NCBI GenBank assembly: GCA_023078685.1
Contig: JALGAS010000002.1
Span: 5,580,001-5,644,000 of the forward strand
Direction: 5' to 3'
DNA length: 64,000 bases
Origin: Neopestalotiopsis rosae
Taxonomy: Eukaryota; Ascomycota; Sordariomycetes; Amphisphaeriales; Sporocadaceae
The notes below the pieces were generated by a model, which was not told the origin of the DNA, searched no databases, and saw only the letters and a program-made list of their open reading frames with translations. Below, piece after piece: positions 11,206-22,138 of the stretch. Within the stretch, counting starts at the first letter, position 1. Every line of letters begins with the position of its first letter. Both the position numbers and the translations under genes were made by a program.

Positions 11206-14200
11206 ATGGAGACCCTTGCTGCTATCGGTCTGGCCTCAAACATCTTGCAGTTCGCGGAGTTTGCACACAAGTTGCTCTCGACGGGCAATGAGTTGTACGA
11301 GTCCGTTTCTGGCACCTCCTCGAAGACGCTTGAGCTTGAGAAGATATACGGGAGTCTGAGCAACTTCAGTCTCAACCTCGAGAAAAGTAATGCAGCGCAG
11401 GATTTCGCCAACCTTCTGACACCGAGGGACACTGAAGAATATCTTCCCGAGTTGCATGATTTTACCCTTCGAAGTCTTGCACGCGATTGCAAGAGTGTTT
11501 GCGATGAACTTCTACAGCTGCTGAATCGTCTCAAAGTTTCCGATGGAAGATGGCGAGCTTACAAAAGCTTCAAGGTAGCCATCATGACGTTGCATGAGAG
11601 CAAAAGAATTGGTGGCATGGAGGAACGCATTGCCCGCTTTCAGCAGACTATCGCGTCCCACTTCCTTCCGATCTTGACGTATGTCAGCCAGTCTCTTAAA
11701 AGATTCGGGTTGATGGGCTAACGCTATCATAGTACCCAGCAGTCGGCCTTGATGGGCGCGGTAACCAATCTGAGGACCGAAAGCCATCAGTTGAGCGTTG
11801 ATCAATCGCAAAAGCTACTCCAAGTCTCGAAGCAGCTCAGCAAGATTGAGAGTGCGCTGAGCAGACAGCAAGCAGTCGATGAAGAGCTACCTTTCGTCAT
11901 AGCGTCAGAAGCTTCTGAAGACGACACCCGGACAGCAGCCAAGGTGCAGGTCCTAACGAAAAGTATGGTGGCCCTTTCGATCACGCAAAGAGTTATGCGA
12001 GACATAGCCAGAGAGCAAGAATTCTTGTCAAGCTTGACATTCCCCAGCAGGCCAGTACGCCATGAGAGAATACCATTAGCACACAGAAAGACTTTTCAAT
12101 GGGCGCTTAATACTGAAATGCCATCGTTGAACTCCCCCAAAGTACAACAGGAGGAATCCGACGCCGACAAGACGCTCCTGGCTTCTTGGCTTCGCCATGG
12201 CAATGGAATATTTTGGGTCAGTGGCAAGCCTGGATCGGGCAAGAGCACGCTCATGAAATATGTGGCCGATCATGAGAAGACCGAAAACATGTTACAGCAA
12301 TGGGCCCATCCAAAGCGGATTGTAATCACATCTCACTACTTCTGGAGCGCGGGAACGCCGATGCAAAGATCAGAGCTTGGTCTGCTGCGCACCCTCTTGT
12401 TTGAGGTATTTCGTGCTTGCCCCGACTTGATACCAGCTGTTTGTGCGGAACGATGGGCAGCAACTGGTACCATATCATTCAAATCTCTTACCGACTGGAC
12501 AAGCCACGAGTTATTGGGTATCCTTCGGAGTATCTCAAACGACACCAACTTGAAAACCCGGCACTGTTTCTTCATTGATGGTGTGGACGAGTTTGAGGGG
12601 AATTTTCACGATCTTTCCGCAACCTTGAAAAGCTTGGCCAACTCCGAGAACTTTAAGTTATGCTTATCAAGTCGTCCTATTAATGTGCTGAGGGACTCCT
12701 TTGGTCAGGACTCCGATAAGATGCTCTACATCCATGAGCTCACCAAGAAGGACATTCAAGAGTTTACGACAAATCGTCTAAAGGACCACCCTCGGTGGAA
12801 GACGGGCCGTTTCAGCGCGGACGACAAGATTGCCATCATCAATGAAATCACGGAAAGTGCTGAAGGTGTCTTCTTGTGGGTGTTTCTTGTCACCAATTCC
12901 TTGCTTGATGGTTTATCCAATGGAGACACAAGACGGGACTTGCAAAATAGACTTGAAAGTCTCCCCAAAGATCTGAATGGGTTCTTCAAACACATGCTTG
13001 ACTCGATAGACCCGATCTACACCGAGAATATGGCACATACTCTGCGAGTCTCAACCAATGCTCACGAGCCTTTGCATTACCTCATATTCGATATGATTGA
13101 TTCGGTGCATGATGGGCATGTTGCTGAGGCGCTGGGCTACGACTTCGGCGACCTCTACAACCTTGGAGGAGGCCGTAGTGGCGGCGGCGACCTCCACGAC
13201 ATGGTCACAACCGGACCTCTTCAACTTGAAGAAATTGCGCAAGAGGACTGTAAGCGCCGCATCAATGCACGATGCGGCGGTCTCATAGACGTCAGCTCGA
13301 GTGGCGTGGTCGAATTTCTGCATCGCACAGTTCGCGATTTCCTCGTGCTACGAGACATGAGTGATTACCTGGAGTCAAAGAGTGCTTCAATGTTCAATCC
13401 CAACATCGCTACGCTGAGGTCATACCTATCTGTACTACAAAGCGGAATGACACCATTCGGCTGGAGATTTTGGGGTGTACAAGAGGTTTTCAGACAGGCT
13501 CTTGGATACGCTAATGCCGCCCTACAGGAGGACTTCGATACCGCCTTTGAGGAACTTGAGTTTCTTGGTGTCTGGGCTCAGACTGAAGCAGCCGGTACGA
13601 TTTGGAGTCAACATTCAGAATCCCACCCCGATGAGTTATTCCGACGGGAAGTGCTCAAGGCTGGGATTGAGAAATTCGTGTGTAGAAAGCTGGAGCAAAG
13701 CCCCCTCTATTTTGACAGTCTACACTATCCGCCTCTGAGCGTGATACTCAAGGAGGCGAACTTGACACATCAACATGTCAGCATCATGGCGAGCCTTATC
13801 AGGGCCAACAAGTCCCTGAGAATACACGACGATGTAGGTCATCTGTCATCTATAACAAGGAGTTTTCTGACTTGCTTCCAGCGCTATGTCGTCATGCGAC
13901 TTGAGGAGTTCTTCTCCTATATGTTTTTGAACCATGTTGTCAAGTCCGAGGTAGTTCAGACACAGGAGGACACTGACAAGGACGAGATGGATAGTGGAAC
14001 CGAGATGACGATAATGAGCATCGATGAGCTGTTCAAGCCAAACAAGAGCCAAAGCCCAGCATCACGGCTACCGGAACGCTTCTTCTCGCATCCAGAAACC
14101 TCTGCAAATGCGATTCTAGCCTCTTTGCTGGAAGAGAAGCAGGTCGTCCCTGTCGATGCGAATTTAGAAACACAAAAGTTGGCAATGATTGCAGTAGCAC

Positions 14201-14457
14201 CGACGAGCCTCGACATAAATTGCCTCAAACGTTTCGCAGCTATAATGAACAAAGTTGCCAACATAGGAACCAGGCTTGGGTTGAATGTTGACATGTTTCT
14301 TTCTGGCTTCTTACCTCACCTACCAGTTAGTGCGAGGAGCGTCGTGGCTTACGGCACTCGCCGTACTGGTGAGCTGCCGAGGACTTTCGCAGTAAATAGA
14401 AAGAGAGATGCAGATGATTATACTGCATCGAGTCGCAAAAAGACGAAGATAGCATAA
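11206..14457 (+). CDS. Fungal STAND receptor: HeLo-like N-terminal domain plus NACHT
   Basis: Two exons, 11206-11678 and 11733-14457, separated by a 54-nt GT-AG intron; the spliced product is 1065 residues. The N-terminus (METLAAIGLASNILQFAEFA...) matches the fungal N-terminal STAND domain (Helo_like_N type), a helical domain thought to act as a cell-death effector. A coiled linker follows. The NACHT core then has Walker A GKPGSGKST (about 322-330), Walker B FFIDGVDEFEG (about 437-447) and the sensor-like LCLSSRP (about 467-473). The rest is helical, resembling the DUF7791-type region after many fungal NACHT domains. No WD40, ankyrin or TPR repeats follow, so the ligand-sensing part is absent or unrecognised. 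By family it would be a cytosolic NOD-like receptor for non-self recognition. It has no sigma-type amyloid motif at its N-terminus. The frame is intact to TAA. Confidence 0.88.
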
Positions 14458-14765
14458 TTGACACTCCCGCATTGCGACACAAATCATGTGAAATCACTTC
14501 ATGAGAACTTGATTAAAGCGCTATTTCCTGGATATGTCTTGCGACACGATGGTCACATTACATCAAAAGTATATCTCTTAATGGGCTTTAGTTTGTATCT
14601 TGACCAAAATTCTATGACACAGGCTACAGAAAATGGCTAAGTATTCTACAAAGAAGATGATACCGAATTAATCAATCCTACAAATGATCAACCCATTGAT
14701 CCTAGAGTTGCCACTGGAAGCCTCAGACGATTCAACTGACCTTGCGCCACATTGCACCCTCACCA
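14458..14765. other. Convergent 3' region
   Basis: Lies between the end of the NACHT gene (plus) and the CorA-like remnant (minus). No gene is seen. Confidence 0.5.
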
Positions 14766-15251
14766 TCACCAGTGCCTGTCACGAGCCATCCCGGGACCAA
14801 AAGCATCCCAATCCCCTCGTAGAGGCGGTGACCTTTTGTCCTCCATCTCATTGTCCGCCGCCTTATTCGACGCGAGCTTTCGCTTCGCATAGCGCGTCGC
14901 CACCCCCCAGGCACCGACCACGAGAGTCGTCAGGCCCAGCGAGATGACTACAAAGACCCAAAAGTACCGCGACACGACGGGCTCGCCCGGGCCCGCGTCC
15001 CAGGAGAAGAGAGTGGTGGAGAAGATGGACTAAGAAACGATTTGTCAACGTTTGGTTGATTAAGGTTTCTCGTAAAGAGGTAGGCAGAGCCAAGGGAGAG
15101 GTGAGGGGGAAAAAGGAAATGGTTTCCTTACGGCCATGGTCGAGATAGGCAGGAACAAGATGGTCAGCAGAGCGATATGCTTCATCTGGGAGCTGTCGTC
15201 CTGCATGGTCTGCGCGACCTTCTCGTTCGTGCTCGCCAGGTCCGTCTTCAC
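14766..15251 (-). pseudogene. CorA-like membrane protein, C-terminal remnant
   Basis: Two joined pieces encode only the tail of a fungal CorA-like Mg2+-transporter-type protein. The first reads TDLASTNEKVAQTMQDDSSQ and then a first membrane segment, HIALLTILFLPISTMA. A 102-nt intron (15131-15030, GTAAGG...TTAG) leads to SIFSTTLFSWDAGP, a second membrane segment RYFWVFVVISLGLTTLVVGAW and a basic tail (RYAKRKL). This coil-TM1-short loop-TM2 layout is the C-terminus of the CorA family. Upstream of 15251 the frame meets stops within about 15 codons, and the large N-terminal cytoplasmic domain is missing. The 3' end of the neighbouring kinase gene begins only about 210 bp away. I therefore regard it as truncated; an unusual upstream exon cannot be fully excluded. 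Confidence 0.7.
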
Positions 15252-15462
15252 TTAGCACTACGAATCTGAAGCATAGTGACAAGCTTTGATCAAGTTGTTT
15301 GTGCGAATTATTCGTATTTGAGTCTCAAACGGCTATAGAAGCAATAATGCCATTGCTGAAACAAAAGGAAACATTGGACACGAAAGTATCGGAATGACCA
15401 ACCGATGATTCCAGATCTAGCTTGCAATCATCACCTCCCCTTCCGTCGATCGCGGGTGGTGT

Positions 15463-18400
15463 CTAGTAGAAGCCTGGGGGCCCCCTCCAGTAACTTGGGT
15501 CGGCACGGCACATTCGGGAAAATAGCTCTAGCTTCTTAACCACTTTGTGAGAGTCCCATCTCTTTTTCGGCTCGGGCTCAAGCATGTGTGATTCGATGAG
15601 TTCCAGGAAATCGTTGATATAATTCGAACAGCGGGGTTTTTTCCGTAGTCTCTCAATCCACTCTGTTACGGTAGGTTTGATGACGGCAAACTTGCCGCCA
15701 CTCCCATCTTCAACCCGAAAGAAAGTATCAGTCTCAAAGCCATTCTCAGGGTCGAGTTCCATCCTTTGGGTGACGAAATCTTCACTGGCTGATTCGTAGC
15801 CTTCCAAACACCAAGTGACAAATTCCAGGAAGGCGCAGCCCAGCGAGAATATGTCGGAACTACGAGAAGGCTTTCCGTTAGGCATGTCGAATTCGGGTGC
15901 CCGATAGGTTTCGGTCCGGGCCATGGTCTCTGGATCTTGTCTAAATCTCGAGAATCTCGTAACAAGACGGGCGAGACCAAAATCATTCCTGCAACAGCGG
16001 TGTTAGTGCTGGGCGTCACCCCCGCTCTTTCTCTCTCTCTGGGTACTCCATGGAGTCTCGGGTCCAAGCAAACTTACAGTACCAGCTCGTTTTGTCTCTC
16101 AAACCATAGAATGCTTTCTGCTTTGATGTCTCCATGCATCTCAAACAGCTTTGCATAATTCTCTGTGCCCGAGGGGATTTCCCTGAGTTGCTTGTTGCGC
16201 TCGTTGTGAAAAGACTGCAGAGCCAGAGCCAGCCTGTGGCATTGATCGGCCATCCATTGAGGGAGCTTGTTTCGACTGCTAATGACATCATGCAACCTCC
16301 AGAAGTCCCACAATGTCCCATCTGCACAGGGAAATATGAGATAGTATTTAGTCGGGCCGTGCTTATTGCGTATCTCGAACGTGGCCAATAAGTTGACGAA
16401 ATTCCGGTTGCTATCGTCGTTCAATCTGAGTAGAGGCGCGACTTCTTTCTTGAACTCTTCTGGATTCGTTGTCAGATGTTTCAGAGCGAATATTTTGTAC
16501 TTTTCTCCTTTTTGTGATCCCAAGTCGAAGTGGTCGGCATGGAATACGACTCGTGTAACGGTGCTGAAGCCGCCCTCGTGATCCCCACTAGGGCCGACTG
16601 CCATCGTGTTTGAGGATCCACTTGTCTTGTTCTCTGAATAATCATTTCCAACAATGGGGAGGACATCCTCAGTACTGAAGACGTAGTGAGCATGTGGCCT
16701 CGATCGTTGGTCCGTTTGCTCAAGCCTCTTCAAGTACGGGGCATTCAGTCCATACGCCCACAAATAGAAAGTACGATGTCGCCAGGAGGTCTTGTCTTGT
16801 AGATACGAATGCTCCTTCGAGCAGTTCTGGCAGAGCATCGATGAACGATTTCCTCGCTCTTCTCGGGTAGGGGGCAGGCACATGTCACTGACCCCCTCCT
16901 GGACCAAGGAGTAAAATTTCTTTTCGAGGTCACTGCATAACAGTGCTGCCAGGAGTTTCAGACTTTTTTTCATACTCTTGCCGCCGTGGCAAACTGCGTC
17001 TGCAAAGGTTTTCTGATGCTCTTCGGAAAGTTGCTTGCTGCCGGACAGTTTGCTAATAACGACCAAGACACGCTCGGGAGTCAAGATCTCGATCAATCTT
17101 TTACGAGGTAGGAAAAATCTTGCGGCGGCCGCCCCCAATGGCGTAACAACAGAATCTTTCAATTCATCTTTGATACTGCCAATAAGTTCTTCCGGCTCTT
17201 CGGTTGGTGGTATATCTCCTGCCGGATAAGTTTGTCGGGATTGGCGTTGGTCTTGCTCATAGTAATCATTGCCGCGATCGTAGCATATATGAACTTGATC
17301 GTTAAACAACCCCTCCCAATGCCGGGAAGGGCCGACAGAAGCCCCTATGATGTTCACGTGTACCTTTGTGCCTGGAAGATATGGTGAGTTGAGATCTCCA
17401 CACTATTAGGGGAGAAGCCTGTTCTTACCAGAATCTATAGACTCGAAGGAACTACCTTCTGTATATTGACTGGAACCTAAATTGGCTCGAGACGAAGCGC
17501 CCACGCTCTCACCAAAATATTCAAGAAAACCGTCGTTCAACACAGGACTCTCGTCCTCTAGATCCCTATCTTGGTCTATTGACTTATCATCTAGCCAGTT
17601 TCTGACCTTGCGAAGCGCTGCTAGTCGTGGGCGAACCTCGGTTTCGGGCGATTCATCCGCCCACGGGAGGGATGCAAGGGAGAATTCGTGAACGTGGTCC
17701 GCAATGTGATCCAGAAGTGTTTCTGGATCAATATTATCGTCTTGAGCGTTCATAACACACAATGGACATGTCGTGATGGCAAGGGGTGTTGTTTTTTCAC
17801 AAACTTCTATTAGCTTGTCGAAGTCTTCTGCGCGGATAGCATCACCATGCTCTAATTCCATATGGCGCAGGAAATTCTCGCGACTCTGGAAAATCTCAGA
17901 AGTATCGGCCGTGGTGCAGGCAACACACTCCCAGTACTTGGACGACCTGTGTTCTTGCTGCATATGATTTTTCCACGAATCGCGCGAGATAAAAAGAGCA
18001 GCTTCTGTTCTGCAGTCTGGAAAGATGCATGTGAAGGGGTACAGATCAGAAGAAAGATGCTTTCTGTTGATTTGGGCATTAATGATGTTTTCTTGAATAA
18101 TACCTGGCTATAAGATGGCGACTTACCTCCACAAGATTTGCGACGAACCTTTCCTGAGCAAACCCAAATCTTCCTTGAGCAAAGTTTGGTGGCAGCAAGG
18201 GCAGCGGAACGACGCTCTCTTGTCGTCCCATGGAGGTGGATGCGGCCATCCCGACTTCTTCAATGATACTGACTTCAGGCTCATGGATGTTTGAGAAGGT
18301 AGTTTGCTCTTCAGAGCACGCCCTTCGACTGTTCCCTCTGAAGGCGCGGTCGCTGACATGCCGCCTTTGTGTGGTGGGTTGGGGGTAGATTGGTTTTCCG

Positions 18401-19413
18401 GTGCTGGTGGCGGCTCTTCGCTTAGGCTCTTAGCTGGTTCAGAATGTGTCTGAAGACTGACAACATGAGTAGCTCCTTCAGAAGTGGGTGCATCTGCGTC
18501 AGAGATTGTCTCATTCAGTATCGCCAGTTTCTCTGCGTGTCTCTTGGCGTAGGCAAATCGGTGGCGGCGTCGAAGATTAGCGAAGATAAGGAGCTCAATG
18601 GTCGAGCGATGAGCATCTTCTAACTTTTGAAGTTCAGATGTGAAGTTCAGATCTCGCCCGCCATCTTGCGCTATTTTCGTGGCATACTGTCTAGGATGCG
18701 CCAAAATTATAGTCATTAGATACGCCTTGAGAGCTCGGAGATCCTCAATATCGATTTTAGATGTTTGTTTGTAGTCATCGTCCTCTAGGTGGTAATAATC
18801 TTGAATGGTGAAGTTTGCATCTGCTTTCCGCAACCGAGAAGCAGTTCCAGAAGCTCTTATGGCTGTGCCTACGCGAATGAGTTGATCGAGAACGGACTCA
18901 GTGTCCGTCATAGCTTGTTCCAGAGGAGTCTTTCGTGACTGTGCATCATCGGGCTTGTTACTAACCGAAATCGATTCATCTGACCATGGAGTGAAAGTAT
19001 CAGATTCACCGCTTGATGAATTGCCGTGATCTATGGCGTCATCTTCTTGAACAGTGTATTCGCTGATGCCTGCGCATGAATCGGATCCTGCTCCGCTATT
19101 AGATGAGCACTCGCCTCTAGAATCTTATCATACCGAGATAAATGCAGTCTTGTGCAAATGTCTTAAGCGTTGAAAGAAGGCTTAATACCACAGTCCGAAC
19201 CGCCGGCTGGGAGATGAGACGCTGGTCAAGGCTGGATTGAGATGTTGCTGAAGCCCCAACTCCTGCGGCCCAAAGGTTGAAGTCCAGGACTCGATTTTCA
19301 GCCCATTCTTTTTTCACCGGGTCTTCACTTAAACAGCATGTTTCAAATGTCTGCCGTGTTTCCTCGGTGGCTTTAAAGATTGCTTGAGGTGGGAGGCCAG
19401 CGGAAACATCCAT
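15463..19413 (-). CDS. C2H2 zinc-finger / protein kinase fusion
   Basis: A five-exon model: 19413-19134, 19087-18127, 18063-17429, 17371-16078 and 15988-15463, giving about 1231 residues. Introns of 46, 63, 57 and 89 nt all keep frame; for intron 1 an acceptor 18 nt further is equally good. The N-terminal helical part (DFNLWAAGVGASATSQSSLD) belongs to a common fungal family. Next come zinc-binding segments: FRCPCC, YPFTCIFPDC...WKNHMQQEH, and WECVACTT...FLRHMELEH. The C-terminal third is a complete protein kinase: glycine loop GGFSTV (about 892), ALK lysine (about 922), catalytic loop HGDIKAESIL (about 1040; HGD instead of HRD, common in fungi), NDFGLARL formed across the last intron, YRAPE and SDIFSLGC. 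It should be a cytosolic or nuclear Ser/Thr kinase. Its place between a NACHT receptor and Ses-type genes suggests a non-self response role, which is inference. Confidence 0.85.
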
Positions 19414-20474
19414 ATTTGATGTTAAGAGAGGGATGGATGAAAGAACATGCCCCCACTTCGTCCCTCACCGCATAAAGCAAGGGTCGTGGACTCACGCTGC
19501 GTTAGCCCTTCAATGATGAATTGGCGTCACTATAATATTTCTGGAATCCGTGAGAGTGGCAGTATCTGTGAGATGGGTTGCGTTATGGATCTGATGGCTT
19601 TGGCTGGTAGGTCGTCTGGTGGTATTGACCACCAATGTGTGTTAGTTGTAAGCTGGTGGTGAGCTATTATGAACTAAGAGCGAAGTGGTATGAGCGTGTT
19701 CTTGATTGGATAGATAACATGTGTGTTGTTGTTAATGGATGGATATGGTAAGAATTCGGCTGTGCAGCTTGACCGTTGAAAATAGAGCTTGACAGGCTGC
19801 CAGGCTACGAACCACCATTTGAACCACCCTAAGACGACTGCGTGTGATGGCAATGGCAGCTGCTGCTGCACCACCAACTGGCCACTCGGCACGCCGCGGG
19901 CAAGCTCTGGTGGGGTTCGCCCCCACCACCACACCATTCGTACTGTGTACGTACAAAGTGCCAGCCGTAGCTCCGTCGATTTCCGACTCATGGTCTTTTC
20001 ATTGATATAAACCCATGGGGTAAACTTAAACATAGTCTACATGACTGTATTCGGACCGTACACAAGTCAGATGTTTTGGCGGTTGGCTTCTCTATTGCCG
20101 ACTTCACACATATGCACCAAATTAGCATAATCACCCAATTAGTTACCATTATGGCGCATCGGCATGTTTTAAGATGAACTGGTTAGGGGCATCCAAGCTA
20201 CAGCCACATCATGTGTATAGTGAATGATCAAACATCAGCAACCGCCGAGATTTCCCACGTCGAATACTGCAGGATGCCTGCTCAATTCTACAGACGGGAA
20301 ATAATGTCAGACGTGTTCAGTACCCTAAGCTTGAGAACTGTGCCTTTTCCCTTCTTCAATTCTGCCACTTCTAGTATATCCTGTGACCCAGCCGTCTCGC
20401 TATATCATCTATAGGCGTCCAAATTTGGGAGAAATACTAACGTTTAATCGAAGTCCTAAACGCCAGCAGGATAG
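19414..20474. other. Intergenic, kinase gene to SesA-like remnant
   Basis: Promoter side of the kinase gene and the region before the SesA-like frame. Small frames on both strands (for example 19674-20033 minus) show no family likeness. No repeat stands out. Confidence 0.5.
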
Positions 20475-20990
20475 AAGCATATCTCCAACCTCGTTCTGAT
20501 CTTCAGACTCAAACTGGCAGCCACCGTCGCGGACTTCTCTCGAGCACGATCACCAACCACCCTTGAGGACACCACAAATCACTATGAGGTTGTCAAAGAT
20601 GACACAGACCTCCGAGAAGCTTTCTATGAAGCGCGCCGAGATCTGTTTCTTGTCAAAGAGCCTCTACAAGCAGCCAAATGCCACTCAGCCAAAGACTCCC
20701 AAAGCGCCGTGGCCTTGCTGGAGCAGTGCAACGCCAACGGAGAGCTGGGCAAGAGAATTTTCAACTCCGTCGCCCAAGCACAGGAGACCTCAAGGTTCGA
20801 AGATTATGAAGAGTTCTTTAGGCAAGAGAGTCAGGGAAGAACGGCGGAGGTTTTGGTGTTGGGATTGATGTGAGATGTATGTGATCTGGCCGAGAACTTT
20901 GCAATTCAACACAAGGTCAAGGGATCGATTCGCGGTTACGTTGATCGAACTCTACTTGGAGAGATCGACACCCTTAACGACCCTTCCTAG
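20475..20990 (+). pseudogene. SesA-like domain remnant with premature stop
   Basis: This plus-strand frame reads through KLAATVADFSRARSPTTLED, HYEVVKDDTDLREAFYEARR, LFLVKEPLQAAK, LLEQCNANGELGKRIFNSVA and TSRFEDYEEFFRQESQGR up to LVLGLM. TGA then stands at 20871-20873, and the same frame resumes DVCDLAENFAIQHKVKGSIR until TAG at 20988-20990. The pattern (DLREAF, L.LV...L.AAK, C...A.L...IF..VA, TSR.E.Y) fits the SesA-type N-terminal domain of fungal NACHT and Ses proteins. There is an in-frame TAG just before 20475 and no credible ATG, so the 5' end is missing or lies beyond an intron. The TGA could be a mutated CGA. It ends tail-to-tail with the SesB-like gene. It lacks its own C-terminal amyloid motif. 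A frame-shifted 101-codon ATG frame over the same bases is a shadow. Confidence 0.62.
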
Positions 20991-22138
20991 GCAAAATTTA
21001 CAGGCCCAGAGAAAGTAGCCCCAGGAAAATGTTTACCGTTTCCTTTGCTAATATTCTGAGTACCGCCAAAAGCGTTGAATTGATCGCCCTGCCCGTAATT
21101 ATTATATGCCGAATTGGGTGGTTTCTTGATCTGTTCCTCTTCAACCGGTTGCTTGGCAGCTGAACTCCTGATTTGTGTTTCCCATCTGACCAGCTCGCCG
21201 AGTAGCCTTTTAAAGCCATTATCGTCCACAGAGCTAAACTTGACCATATTGCTATGGTTGGCGTGGATGCTGATTGCATTGTAACTTTCGAGGGAAGCCG
21301 ATTCCTTGGAGACCACTTTTCTATCCCCGAACAGGGGCAGTTCTTCATAAAAACACGTAACCTCGAGACCTCGGCCTGCATTTTCCTGTTCCCGTACCAT
21401 GGCCCAGAACCGATCTTGGACAGACTGTAGGTACTCGTTGTCTGTCTCTAAAATTTTCAATAACGAATTATTGGTGGACTTAACGATTCCAAGGGCCCAA
21501 GCTGGTATGCTGGTCCAGTCGGCCATCCAGGATCCCCTGTGAGGAGTGCCTAAGAATATGATGCCTTTGGTGCAGTCGAATATGCTACGGAGGTGCGATT
21601 CGGGGTTGTTTCGGGAGAGAAGAATGGCTTCCTTGCAGACGAGGCCGCCCAGACTGTGAGCGACGAAGATGATCGGTCGGTAGGATGCATTGTGACAGGC
21701 TCTATCGGTTGATAGGTCGTGCAAGAGATTCGTAGCATGATCGACCAGGCCATTTGTTGATGCGACCGATTTACGCACGATATACGCGTCGTAGCCGTAC
21801 GTGAGTATGCGAGCCCTGCTGAGCTTGGGTGGCAGGAGCGTCTCGGGCCAAGGTTTGGACTGCCCATTGGCGGTCCAAGTGCTGTCCCGGTTGCCGGTCA
21901 GACCGTGGACAAAACAGATGTCGATCGTGGCATCGCAGCAGTCGTGCAGAACTTGTACTCCATCTGGGAATGACGGACCCAGGCTGCTTTGAAGAGGTGG
22001 CCCGAGATCCGTTTCGTGGCGCGTTGGATTAGGCAGGTCGCGGTAGTGATTTGTCTCCCGCTGTTGATGAATATCTGGCGAATTGTCGGCAGCCCGATAT
22101 GGCTTCTGCCATGGAAATTTTGCTCGTAACTTACCCAT
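20987..22138 (-). CDS. SesB-like alpha/beta hydrolase with C-terminal amyloid-type motif
   Basis: A single exon of 383 residues; ATG at 22138 (MGKLRAKFPW). It is a DUF676/PGAP1-like serine hydrolase. The oxyanion region is FVHGLTGNRDSTW (about 76-88), the nucleophile elbow is AHSLGG (Ser162), FLGTPHRG is at about 195-202, and the likely catalytic His is in IHANHSNMVKF (about 291-301). After a charged linker (EEEQIKKPPNSAYNN) the last 32 residues change character: Gly/Asn-rich, GDQFNAFGGTQN, then ISKGNGKHFPGATF, then SGPVNFA. This matches the layout of SesB of the fungal sigma system: a hydrolase effector whose C-terminal motif takes up an amyloid fold templated by a receptor, followed by cell death. 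The same motif ends the DUF7580-like protein 0.9 kb upstream. The frame is intact. Confidence 0.88.
   Translation of the reverse strand: MGKLRAKFPWQKPYRAADNSPDIHQQRETNHYRDLPNPTRHETDLGPPLQSSLGPSFPDGVQVLHDCCDATIDICFVHGLTGNRDSTWTANGQSKPWPETLLPPKLSRARILTYGYDAYIVRKSVASTNGLVDHATNLLHDLSTDRACHNASYRPIIFVAHSLGGLVCKEAILLSRNNPESHLRSIFDCTKGIIFLGTPHRGSWMADWTSIPAWALGIVKSTNNSLLKILETDNEYLQSVQDRFWAMVREQENAGRGLEVTCFYEELPLFGDRKVVSKESASLESYNAISIHANHSNMVKFSSVDDNGFKRLLGELVRWETQIRSSAAKQPVEEEQIKKPPNSAYNNYGQGDQFNAFGGTQNISKGNGKHFPGATFSGPVNFA
20993..21085 (-). other. Sigma-like amyloid signalling motif, copy 1
   Basis: Codes for 31 C-terminal residues of the SesB-like protein. The pattern is D-x-[FY]-N-A-x-G-G-x-Q-N-[IV]-S-[KR]-G-x-G, then x-x-F-x-G-x-x-F-x-G-P-V-N-F. 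It aligns gap-free with copy 2 (18 of 31 identical). One Ala follows before the stop. Confidence 0.8.

Noticed and set aside
11206..11679. Possible amyloid motif at the N-terminus of the NACHT receptor
   Set aside because: The N-terminus is a helical HeLo-like domain; none of the Gly/Asn/aromatic pattern of the Ses motif is present.
20563..20868. 101-codon ATG frame on plus
   Set aside because: It is the out-of-frame shadow of the SesA-like sequence, which reads as protein in another frame.
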